NCBI GenBank assembly: GCA_005777185.1
Contig: SXNL01000226.1
Location: 1 to 64,000 of the forward strand
Direction: 5' to 3'
Length of the DNA stretch: 64,000 nt
Source of the DNA: Myxococcales bacterium
Lineage (GTDB): Bacteria > Myxococcota_A > Polyangia > Polyangiales > Polyangiaceae
The notes under the pieces are model-generated. The model was not told the origin of the DNA. It saw only the letters and a list, made by a program, of their open reading frames with translations, and searched no databases. A program made the position numbers and the translations under genes. Shown piece by piece: positions 27,485 to 35,513 of the stretch. Within the stretch, counting starts at the first letter, position 1. Every line of letters starts with the position of its first letter.

Positions 27485-28723
27485 TTGGACGGACGCTCCC
27501 TGAGAGGCTCGCCTTGGGCGCGCGTCGCGGTTTTGCTCGGCGTCGTCGTCGCGGGCGCGGTCGCGTGGACCCGATGGCCACGCGGTGACTCGGCGCCACC
27601 GACCGCGGCGACCGCGTACGTCGCCTCGTCCACGCGCGACGTCGGTCGCGAGGACGCGGCGGCGTCAGCCGAGCCCCGCGCCGAGGCCGGCACCGCGTGC
27701 TGCACGGAGCCTCCGCCCCGCTTCGGGCGCTCCGAGGGCGGCGGGCCTCCGGGCATGGTTCCGATCCCCGGCGGGGAGTTCGCGATGGGCGACGCGGCCG
27801 GCGACGGCATGGCCTGGGAGCGCCCCGTCCACACCGTGCGGGTCGATCCGTTCTTCCTCGACGCGTTCGAGGTGACGAACGCGCAGTTCCAGGCCTTCGT
27901 CGCCGCCACCGGGCACAGGACCACCGCGGAGAAGCCGGCCGACCTCGCGGACATCATGCGGCAGCTGCCGCCTGGCACGCCCCCGCCCTCGCCCGACAAG
28001 CTGCGCCCCTCGTCGATGGTGTTCCGGAAGACGCGAGGCCCGGCGAAGCTCGACGTGCCCGGCGACTGGAGCCAGTGGTGGGAGTACGTCGCGGGTGCGG
28101 ACTGGCGCCACCCGTCGGGACAGGACGACACCATCGTGGGCAAGGACTACCTGCCCGTGGTGCAGGTCTCCTGGGACGACGCCGTCGCGTATTGCAGGTG
28201 GGCGGGGCGCCGGCTCCCCACGGAGGCGGAGTGGGAGCGGGCGGCGCGCGGCGGCGAGGCGCGCAAGCGGTTCACGTGGGGGGACGGCGCGTTCGATCCG
28301 GCGAAGCCCCAGGCCAACATCTGGCAGGGGAAGTTCCCGTACGAGAACACGGCCGCGGACGGCTTCGAGGGGACCGCGCCCGTGGGCCGCTTCCCGCCGA
28401 ACGGCTACGGCCTCCACGACATGGCCGGAAACGTGTGGGAGTGGTGCAGCGACTGGTACCGCGCGGACACGTACGCGAAGGCCGCGGCGAAGGGCGTCGC
28501 CGTCGACCCGGCGGGGCCCGAGACGAGCCTCGATCCGGACGAGCCCCACGCGCCGAAGCGCGTGATCCGCGGGGGATCGTACCTCTGCACGACGACCTAC
28601 TGCGCCTCCTTCCGCCCGTCCGCGCGCATGAAGACGAGCCCGGACTCCGCCACGAACCACCAGGGATTCCGCTGCGCGGCGTCGCGGACCGCCGGGGACG
28701 CGAGCGTGGTTGTCCGGCGGTGA
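27485..28723 (+). CDS. Formylglycine-generating enzyme (SUMF1/FGE-type), membrane anchored
   Basis: PGMVPIPGGEFAMG...EVTNAQFQAFV...RRLPTEAEWERAARGG...GYGLHDMAGNVWEWCSDWY...IRGGSYLCTTTYCASFRPSARMKTSPDSATNHQGFRC, with the two FGE active-site Cys positions. Confidence 0.92.
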   Translation: MDGRSLRGSPWARVAVLLGVVVAGAVAWTRWPRGDSAPPTAATAYVASSTRDVGREDAAASAEPRAEAGTACCTEPPPRFGRSEGGGPPGMVPIPGGEFAMGDAAGDGMAWERPVHTVRVDPFFLDAFEVTNAQFQAFVAATGHRTTAEKPADLADIMRQLPPGTPPPSPDKLRPSSMVFRKTRGPAKLDVPGDWSQWWEYVAGADWRHPSGQDDTIVGKDYLPVVQVSWDDAVAYCRWAGRRLPTEAEWERAARGGEARKRFTWGDGAFDPAKPQANIWQGKFPYENTAADGFEGTAPVGRFPPNGYGLHDMAGNVWEWCSDWYRADTYAKAAAKGVAVDPAGPETSLDPDEPHAPKRVIRGGSYLCTTTYCASFRPSARMKTSPDSATNHQGFRCAASRTAGDASVVVRR

Positions 28724-28744
28724 CCCAGCGGTCATAATGCCGGG

Positions 28745-30244
28745 ATGATCCGAGCCACACGGAGCGGTTGGCGGGCGCGGGTCCTCGGCGCCGCGACGTT
28801 CGCCGCCTCGATCGCCATGGGCGCCGCGTGTGGAAGCGATGGACCGGGCGCGCCCGCGCTCGCCGACGAAGCGGGCGCCAGCGGGGACGCGACCGGCGCC
28901 GACGCCGCCGCCGACGATGCGCCCACCGCGGTGGACGCCGGCAGAGACGGCGCGTCCCCGGACGCCGCGCCGACCGACGCGGGGAAGCCGCCGCTCCCCA
29001 ACATCCTCTTCGTCATCGGCGACGACTTCGGCATCGACGGAAACGTCTGCTACGCGATCGCGGCCGATCCGGGGCGGGCTCCGCGCGTGGCCGCGCTTTG
29101 CGCGCGCGGCGTGGTGTTCGACAACGCCTGGGCGGCCCCCGTCTGCTCGCCGACGCGCGCCGCCATCCTCACGGGAAGGCACGGCTTCCGGAACACGGTG
29201 GGCACCGTGGGGTTGCCGCTCCCGCTCAGCGAGCGCGCGCTCCCCCTCGCGCTCACCGACGGAAACCCGAGCTACGTGACGGCCGCGTTCGGCAAATGGC
29301 ACCTCTCCACGCCCGCGAACGGGGGCCCGAACCACCCGAACATGGTCGGCTTCTCCCGGTACGCAGGGAGCCTCCCCGCGGCCGTGCCCAGCTTCTTCAA
29401 CTGGACGCGCACCGTCGATGGCGTCAGCGCGAACGAGACGGGCTACGCCACGACCGTCAACGTGAACGACGCGCGCGACTGGATCGCGCTCCAGACCAGG
29501 CCGTGGTTCGTGTGGCTCGCGTTCAACGCGGCGCACTCGCCGTTCCACGTGCCGCCGGCGGCGCTTCACACGTACACGGGGCTCGCCACACCGCCACCGG
29601 CGCGGCCCATCGACCACTTCCACGCCATGATCGAGGCGATGGACACCGAGCTCGGCCGGCTGCTCGACAGCCTGAAACCGGCGGCCCTCGCGAACACCTG
29701 GATCCTCTTCGCCGGCGACAACGGCACGCCGAACGCGATCAGCTCCGCCCCGATCCCGCCGACGCGCGGCAAGGGCGGGCTCTACCAGGGCGGCATACAG
29801 GTCCCCCTCGTCATCGCGGGCCCGGGTGTCGTCGGAGGCGGCAGGCGCGTGGGCGGGATCGTGCATGTGCTCGATCTCTTCAAGACCATCCTCGAGCTCG
29901 GCCAGGTGGACATGTCCCTCGCCCTGCCCGCGGGCGGCAACACCGTCGACTCGGTGAGCCTCGTCCCGTACCTCACGAACCCTGCGCAAGCACCGCTGCG
30001 CACCACGGTCATGACCGAGGTGTTCGGCGGCGCGCCGTTCGCGGGCGGGCAGCCGGGGAAGACGATGCGCGACAAGGACTTCAAGCTCATCCGCTTCGAC
30101 AGCGGCACGCTCGAGCTCTACGATCTCCGCACGGATCCCTACGAGGCGATCAACCTCATCACGGCCGGCCCGCTGAGCGCGGAGGCCGCGACGCACCTGG
30201 CCGACCTCACGGCCGCCCTCGACGCGCTCCTCGCGTCGCCCTGA
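28745..30244 (+). CDS. Cys-type sulfatase, lipoprotein
   Basis: MGAAC lipobox; NILFVIGDDFGID...VFDNAWAAPVCSPTRAAILTGRHGF (C-S-P-T-R); AAFGKWHLS; LFAGDNGTPN. Confidence 0.93.
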   Translation: MIRATRSGWRARVLGAATFAASIAMGAACGSDGPGAPALADEAGASGDATGADAAADDAPTAVDAGRDGASPDAAPTDAGKPPLPNILFVIGDDFGIDGNVCYAIAADPGRAPRVAALCARGVVFDNAWAAPVCSPTRAAILTGRHGFRNTVGTVGLPLPLSERALPLALTDGNPSYVTAAFGKWHLSTPANGGPNHPNMVGFSRYAGSLPAAVPSFFNWTRTVDGVSANETGYATTVNVNDARDWIALQTRPWFVWLAFNAAHSPFHVPPAALHTYTGLATPPPARPIDHFHAMIEAMDTELGRLLDSLKPAALANTWILFAGDNGTPNAISSAPIPPTRGKGGLYQGGIQVPLVIAGPGVVGGGRRVGGIVHVLDLFKTILELGQVDMSLALPAGGNTVDSVSLVPYLTNPAQAPLRTTVMTEVFGGAPFAGGQPGKTMRDKDFKLIRFDSGTLELYDLRTDPYEAINLITAGPLSAEAATHLADLTAALDALLASP

Positions 30245-30290
30245 AGGCCGCCCCGGTCACTCCCGCGCGGCGGGGAGCTCGAGCCGTCCT

Positions 30291-30914
30291 TCACGTGCTT
30301 CGAGCTGCCGACGCCCTGGAGCGCGAGATGCCCGCGCTGTCGAACAGCCCCGCGCGGGCGGCCACACGCAGCACCGCGCGCGCCGCTTCGTCATCCCGGA
30401 GGAGGATCTGGTGCGTCCCGAGACCGTCGAAGATGGCGAGGACGAGGCGGGTCGTCGCAGCGATCTCCCGCGCGTCGTCGACGTGGGGGAGCAGCACGGC
30501 GTGACACAGCCGCTCGGCCCGCGCGACGAGCCGTGCGTCGACCGCGGCGACGAGGGCGCGCAGCTCCGCATCCGTGCGGGAGGCGACCACCAGCTCGAGC
30601 CACGCGTAGTAGGTGTCACCCGTGTAGACCGACCACAGGAACGACGCCGCGTCCGCCAGATCGATCACCGTCGGGCACGCCCCGATCCGTCGCTCCAGGT
30701 CGGCGACGCGCTTCGTGAAGAGGTGCTCGACGGCCGCCGCCACGAGCTCCTGCTTCGTGCGGAAGTGGTGGAGCTGCGCGCCGCGGGACACCCCGGCGCG
30801 GCGGCAGATCTCCGGCGTGGACGCGCCCCGGTAGCCCGCGTCGATCAGCGCGGCGAGGGTCGCGTCGAGGAGCCGCTCGGTCGTGGCCGCGGTTCGTTCC
30901 GCCTGGGTCGACAT
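30291..30914 (-). CDS. TetR family transcriptional regulator
   Basis: TTERLLDATLAALIDAGYRGASTPEICRRAGVSRGAQLHHFRTKQELVAAAV HTH. Confidence 0.93.
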   Translation of the reverse strand: MSTQAERTAATTERLLDATLAALIDAGYRGASTPEICRRAGVSRGAQLHHFRTKQELVAAAVEHLFTKRVADLERRIGACPTVIDLADAASFLWSVYTGDTYYAWLELVVASRTDAELRALVAAVDARLVARAERLCHAVLLPHVDDAREIAATTRLVLAIFDGLGTHQILLRDDEAARAVLRVAARAGLFDSAGISRSRASAARST

Positions 30915-30938
30915 CCGGGGGTGCGGTAGCCTCCCTTC

Positions 30939-30962
30939 AACAAACAGTCAAGACTGTTTGTT
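30939..30962. promoter_or_regulatory. Inverted repeat aacaaacagtc-aa-gactgtttgtt; probable TetR operator
   Basis: Two exact 11-nt arms with a 2-nt centre, in the tetR/kinase divergent intergenic region. Confidence 0.75.
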
Positions 30963-31001
30963 ACTGGGCGCGTTTCCATCGCGCAGAACCGCTAACCTTC
31001 C

Positions 31002-33389
31002 GTGCCTGTTCGCCGGGACTCGGTCCTCGCGCGGAGCCCCATGATCGGCACCTTGATCGACGGCAAGTACCAGGTCGTCCGCATGCTCGGCTCGGGCGGG
31101 ATGGCGACCGTCTACGAGGGCCGGCACGCGGCGACCGGCCGCAGGGTGGCGATCAAGCTCATCACGAGCAAAGCCGGACAGGCCGAGCAGCTCGTCGCGC
31201 GGTTCCAGCGCGAAGCGCGCGCCGCCGGCGCCATCGACAGCGAGCACATCGTCCAGATCCTCGACGCGGGCAGGGACGACAAGAGCGGGTTCCCGTTCCT
31301 GGTCATGGAGCTCCTCGAGGGTGACGATCTCGAGCGCCTCGTCGCTCGCCACGGACCGCTCCCTCCCTCCCTGGCGCTGCGCATCCTCGCGCAGGCGTGC
31401 CTGGGCGTCCAGAAGGCCCACGATGCAGGCGTCGTGCACCGCGACCTCAAGCCCGCGAACATCTTCGCCGCGAACCGCGACGAGGGCCGCGTCGTGATCA
31501 AGGTGCTCGACTTCGGCATCGCCAAGATCGCCGAGCCCATGGCGCTCCCGGTGAGCAGCCTCACGGGCACCAACAGCCTGCTCGGATCGCCCCTGTACAT
31601 GTCGCCCGAGCAGGCGCGCGGCTTCAAGGACATCGATCACCGCACCGACGTGTTCTCGCTCGGCGTCGTGCTCTACGCGATGCTCACGGGCAAGGTGCCG
31701 CACGCCGACGTGGGCGCCATCGGCGAGCTCATCTTCGCGATCTGCGGCACGCCAGCGAAGCGCGTCGAGGAGGTGGCGCCGTGGGTCCCGCCGGAGATCG
31801 GCGCGATCGTGCACCGCGCGCTCCACATCGAGCGCGCGGATCGCTACCAGACCGTCGCGGCGATGCACGAGGCGATACGACCGCTCGTCGGCGGCGACTC
31901 CGCGCTCCTCCGATCGATGTTCGTCGGCGTGGCGGGCCCGCGCACGGAGTCTGTCATCTCGTCGGATCCGGAGAAGCAGCGTGACAGCTTCACGCTCGGC
32001 GACACGGGCCTCTCCGGCGAGAACCCACGCACGCCGGCCCCGATGGACAGCCCCGCAGCCTCGCCGGACGCGGCGCCGCCGGAGCCGCGTCTGACCCTCC
32101 AGCGCACGTCAGAGTCCAACCTCGGCCGCACGGGCGCCGCCGGCGCGAAGCGACCCGAGGACGCCGTGTCCGTCGCCTCCTCACCTGCTCCCCGATCGAG
32201 CCCGCCGGGGTCGGGCCAGGAGACCGCGCCCGGCGCCGCGAAGGACGCCTCGCTGGGAACGACGGGGACGACGCCGCGCCGCGCGTCCACGGGCCTCGCC
32301 CTCGGGGTCACCGCGGCCGTCGTCATCGGCGGGCTCGTGGGGTGGGATCTCTGGGCCCGCTCGCACGCGAAGCACGCGGGGCTCCTCCCCGCGCCGTCCG
32401 CGAGCGCCTCCGTGCATGCCGTCAAGGACACCATCGACGACGACGTGCTGCGGAGCTTCTCCCCGCTGCCCGCCGTCGTCACGAGCGCGAAGAACCCGCT
32501 CAACGAGGACAAGATCGCGCTCGGGCGCCTGTTGTTCTACGATCCGCGCCTCTCGAAAGCGCACGATGTGTCGTGCGCTTCGTGCCACTCGCTCGAGAAG
32601 CACGGGGTCGACGGCCTCCGCTTCTCCACGGGCCACGCGCACATGCAGGGCACACGCAACGCGCTCACCGTGTACAACAGCGCGGGCTTCTTCGCGCTCA
32701 TGTGGGACGGGCGCTTCGAGAACGTCGAGAAGCAGGCGTCCGGGCCCATCGCCTCGGCCGTGGAGATGGCCCAGAACCCCGGCAAGATCGAGGCCGTGCT
32801 CAGGTCGATCCCCGGCTACGTCGCGCTCTTCGCGAAGGCCTTCCCGGGCGAGAAGGCGCCGCTGTCCTTCGAGAACGCCACGCGGGCCATCGGCGCCTTC
32901 GAGCGCAAGCTCCTCACGCCGGGCCGCTGGGACCGGTTCCTCCAGGGCGACCGCTCCGCCCTCACCAGCGCGGAGCGCGCCGGCTTCAACACCTTCGTGG
33001 ACGTGGGCTGCGTGCAGTGCCATTCGGGGACGTACGTCGGTGCGTCGTCGTTCCAGAAGCTCGGCCTCGTCAAGGCCTGGGGCGAGACGCGAGACCGGGG
33101 CCGCTTCGAGGTCACCAAGGAGGAGTCCGACTTCATGGTCTTCCGCGTGCCGCGCCTGCGCAACGTCGCGATGACCGCGCCGTACTTCCACGATGGCGCC
33201 ATCAGCTCGCTCGACGAGGCCGTCCGTCTCATGGGGCGTCATCAGATCGGGAAGGAACTCACGCCGCAGCAGGTGTCCTCGATCGTGACGTGGCTCAGGG
33301 CGCTCACGGGCGAGCTGCCGCTCGAGTACGCGAGGAAGCCCGAGCCGTTCCCTAGCGGGCCGACCACGCCGAAGCCCGCGACGGACTGA
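31002..33389 (+). CDS. Transmembrane Ser/Thr protein kinase fused to a di-heme cytochrome-c peroxidase (CCP/MauG-like) domain
   Basis: Kinase: VRMLGSGGMATVYEG, VAIK, VVHRDLKPANI, LDFGIAK, MSPEQ; TM: GLALGVTAAVVIGGLVGWDLW; CCP: LGRLLFYDPRLS...VSCASCHSLEKHGVDGL...LMWDGRFENVEKQASGPI...GCVQCHSGTYVG...RVPRLRNVAMTAPYFHDGAISSLDEAV. Confidence 0.93.
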   Translation: MPVRRDSVLARSPMIGTLIDGKYQVVRMLGSGGMATVYEGRHAATGRRVAIKLITSKAGQAEQLVARFQREARAAGAIDSEHIVQILDAGRDDKSGFPFLVMELLEGDDLERLVARHGPLPPSLALRILAQACLGVQKAHDAGVVHRDLKPANIFAANRDEGRVVIKVLDFGIAKIAEPMALPVSSLTGTNSLLGSPLYMSPEQARGFKDIDHRTDVFSLGVVLYAMLTGKVPHADVGAIGELIFAICGTPAKRVEEVAPWVPPEIGAIVHRALHIERADRYQTVAAMHEAIRPLVGGDSALLRSMFVGVAGPRTESVISSDPEKQRDSFTLGDTGLSGENPRTPAPMDSPAASPDAAPPEPRLTLQRTSESNLGRTGAAGAKRPEDAVSVASSPAPRSSPPGSGQETAPGAAKDASLGTTGTTPRRASTGLALGVTAAVVIGGLVGWDLWARSHAKHAGLLPAPSASASVHAVKDTIDDDVLRSFSPLPAVVTSAKNPLNEDKIALGRLLFYDPRLSKAHDVSCASCHSLEKHGVDGLRFSTGHAHMQGTRNALTVYNSAGFFALMWDGRFENVEKQASGPIASAVEMAQNPGKIEAVLRSIPGYVALFAKAFPGEKAPLSFENATRAIGAFERKLLTPGRWDRFLQGDRSALTSAERAGFNTFVDVGCVQCHSGTYVGASSFQKLGLVKAWGETRDRGRFEVTKEESDFMVFRVPRLRNVAMTAPYFHDGAISSLDEAVRLMGRHQIGKELTPQQVSSIVTWLRALTGELPLEYARKPEPFPSGPTTPKPATD

Positions 33390-33420
33390 TCCGCGCCGCC
33401 CGGGGAGCGCGACGGGCCCC

Positions 33421-34662
33421 TCAGCCCCCTCGAACCTCCATGAGGCTGCGCGCGATCTGGGACACCTGGATCTCGTCGGTCCCGCCGTAGATCTGGAGGA
33501 CCTTCGCGTCGCGGGCGAGCTGCTCGACGCGGAACTCGGCCATGTAGCCGTTCCCCCCGAACAGCTGGACGGCCTCCATCGCGACCTCGCTGGCCGCCTG
33601 AGCGCAGTACAGCTTGCAGGCGCTCGCCTCGGCCAGCTGCATCTTCTTGCCCGCGATCGCCAGCTCGATCATGCGGTACACGAGGTTCTGCACGTTCATG
33701 CGCGCGACCTCCATCCGCGCGAGCTTGAGCTGGATGAGCTGGAACTCCCCGATCGGCCGTCCGAACTGCACGCGGGTCTTCGCGTATTCCACGGATCGGG
33801 CCAGGCACTCCTCGATGATCCCGAGCGCCATCGCCGCCACGCCGGTGCGCTCGGCCGTGAACGTGTCCTTCGCGCCCGTGCGGTAGCTCACCTCCTCGGT
33901 CTCGCCGAGGAGCTGGTCGGCCGGGACGAACACGTCCTCGAGGAAGAGCTCGCCCGTCGGTGACGAGTGCAGGCCCATCTTGCGGAGCGCCTTCGTCTGC
34001 GTGAGCCCGTTCGCGCCTCGCTCGACGACGAACGAGAGGACCTTGCGATCGCGCGGGTCGTTCCCGTCGTCGAGCTTGCAGATGAACACGATCACGTCGG
34101 CGTGCGGGCCGTTGGTGATGAACGTCTTGTTGCCGGAGAGCAGGTAGCCCCCGTCCGAGCGCCGCGCCGTCGCCTTCATCGACCCGAACGCATCGGAGCC
34201 CGAGCCGGGCTCGGTGATCGCCCACGAGCCGACCTTCTCGAGCGTGAGGAGCTCCTTCACCCAGCGGTCGATCTGGCGGGCCGTCCCGCGGCTCATGATG
34301 GTGCCCGCGGTGAGCCCCGCGGAGACGCCGAGGGCGGTGACCATCCCGGGGCAGTACCGGGACAGCTCGATGATCGAGATCATCTGCATGGCCACCTGCT
34401 CGCCTGGCTCGGCTCGCTCCACGACCTCGAGCGTCTCGCCGCGCGCCCGGGCCTCCTCGCGCTTCCTCGCGCGGGCGGCGGCCTTCTCGGCACGCATCAC
34501 CGCGAGATCCGCGACGCCGAAGGTCGCGAACATCTTGCGGAGGATCGGGTACGGCGGCATGTCGCCGTGCTCGAGCTCGTGGAGGTTGGGCTTCACCTCC
34601 GCGTCGACGAACCGTTTGACCAGGTCGCGGATCTGCGCGTGCGTCTCGCTCCACTCGATCAT
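33421..34662 (-). CDS. Acyl-CoA dehydrogenase
   Basis: GSWAITEPGSGSDAFGSMKATARRSDGGYLLSGNKTFITNGPHAD...YAKTRVQFGRPIGEFQLIQLKLARM...AVQLFGGNGYMAEFRVEQLARDAKVLQIYGGTDEIQVSQIARSL. Confidence 0.96.
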   Translation of the reverse strand: MIEWSETHAQIRDLVKRFVDAEVKPNLHELEHGDMPPYPILRKMFATFGVADLAVMRAEKAAARARKREEARARGETLEVVERAEPGEQVAMQMISIIELSRYCPGMVTALGVSAGLTAGTIMSRGTARQIDRWVKELLTLEKVGSWAITEPGSGSDAFGSMKATARRSDGGYLLSGNKTFITNGPHADVIVFICKLDDGNDPRDRKVLSFVVERGANGLTQTKALRKMGLHSSPTGELFLEDVFVPADQLLGETEEVSYRTGAKDTFTAERTGVAAMALGIIEECLARSVEYAKTRVQFGRPIGEFQLIQLKLARMEVARMNVQNLVYRMIELAIAGKKMQLAEASACKLYCAQAASEVAMEAVQLFGGNGYMAEFRVEQLARDAKVLQIYGGTDEIQVSQIARSLMEVRGG

Positions 34663-35513
34663 GGCGAGCGGGGCGTGCTCGTCGCGTGCACCGCGACCAC
34701 GCGGCCGAGGGCGTCGGTCACCGTCGCGTGGACGGTCACGGGTCCGAACTTGAACGGCTTCGCCACCGGCCCGGCCTGCCCCCGCGCGACGTACGCGTTG
34801 TCGGCGTGCAGCCGGTACGTCGCGCCCTGCGACACCTGCACGCCCACGGGCAAGCCCGCCTTCATGTCGAACGTCGGCGGGACGACGACCGAGGCGCGCG
34901 GGAGGTCGGGCCTCCCCGCGACGAGCGCCGCCGACACCGTGCCCGCAATCTTCGCGGCGCTCGGGACCGCGCTCGGCGAGGTCCCCGCCGGAGCGTTCAC
35001 GGCGAGCACGTCCACGAGGAAGGCGACGTTGCCGCGTGCCCCGACGACCAGATGCGTGCCCCGTCCGCCATCGTCCGCCCACGCGACGTCGCCGAGCGTC
35101 GGTGAGAAGGCGAGCTCGGACGATACGCCGTGCAGCGCCGCCTCGAGGAAGGCGCGCGCCCCGGCCTCGTCCCTGGCGACGGCGACGGTGACGATCGCGC
35201 GCACCTGGTCCGTCGCGTCGGCGAAGCTGGTGACGATGCCTCCGTCGTCCGCCGGGTGGTCGTCCCTCGCGCGAACCTTGAGTCCGGCGATCCCGATGCG
35301 CTGCATGTCCACGCCCGCGAACCTGGCGCTCGACGGCGACGCCGAGGCGAGCTGCGGGTAGGCCGCGCGAAACCGCGCCTCGAGGGCCGCGTCCTCGGCG
35401 GTCCTCGTGACGACGGGCGGCGCCGCAGCCGCGCTCCCCGCCGCGAGCACGAGCCCGAGACTGGCGGCGATGAGGATCGCGTCAGTAGGTGTTCGTCGTC
35501 GTCTTGTCGACAT
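34659..35513 (-). CDS. Secreted protein of unknown function
   Basis: MSTRRRRTPTDAILIAASLGLVLAAGSAAAAP signal peptide; start overlaps the 3' end of 35482-37248. Confidence 0.65.
   Translation of the reverse strand: MSTRRRRTPTDAILIAASLGLVLAAGSAAAAPPVVTRTAEDAALEARFRAAYPQLASASPSSARFAGVDMQRIGIAGLKVRARDDHPADDGGIVTSFADATDQVRAIVTVAVARDEAGARAFLEAALHGVSSELAFSPTLGDVAWADDGGRGTHLVVGARGNVAFLVDVLAVNAPAGTSPSAVPSAAKIAGTVSAALVAGRPDLPRASVVVPPTFDMKAGLPVGVQVSQGATYRLHADNAYVARGQAGPVAKPFKFGPVTVHATVTDALGRVVAVHATSTPRSP

Noticed and set aside
27665-30196. 843-aa minus-strand ORF
   Set aside because: Antisense to FGE and sulfatase, which have unambiguous active-site motifs
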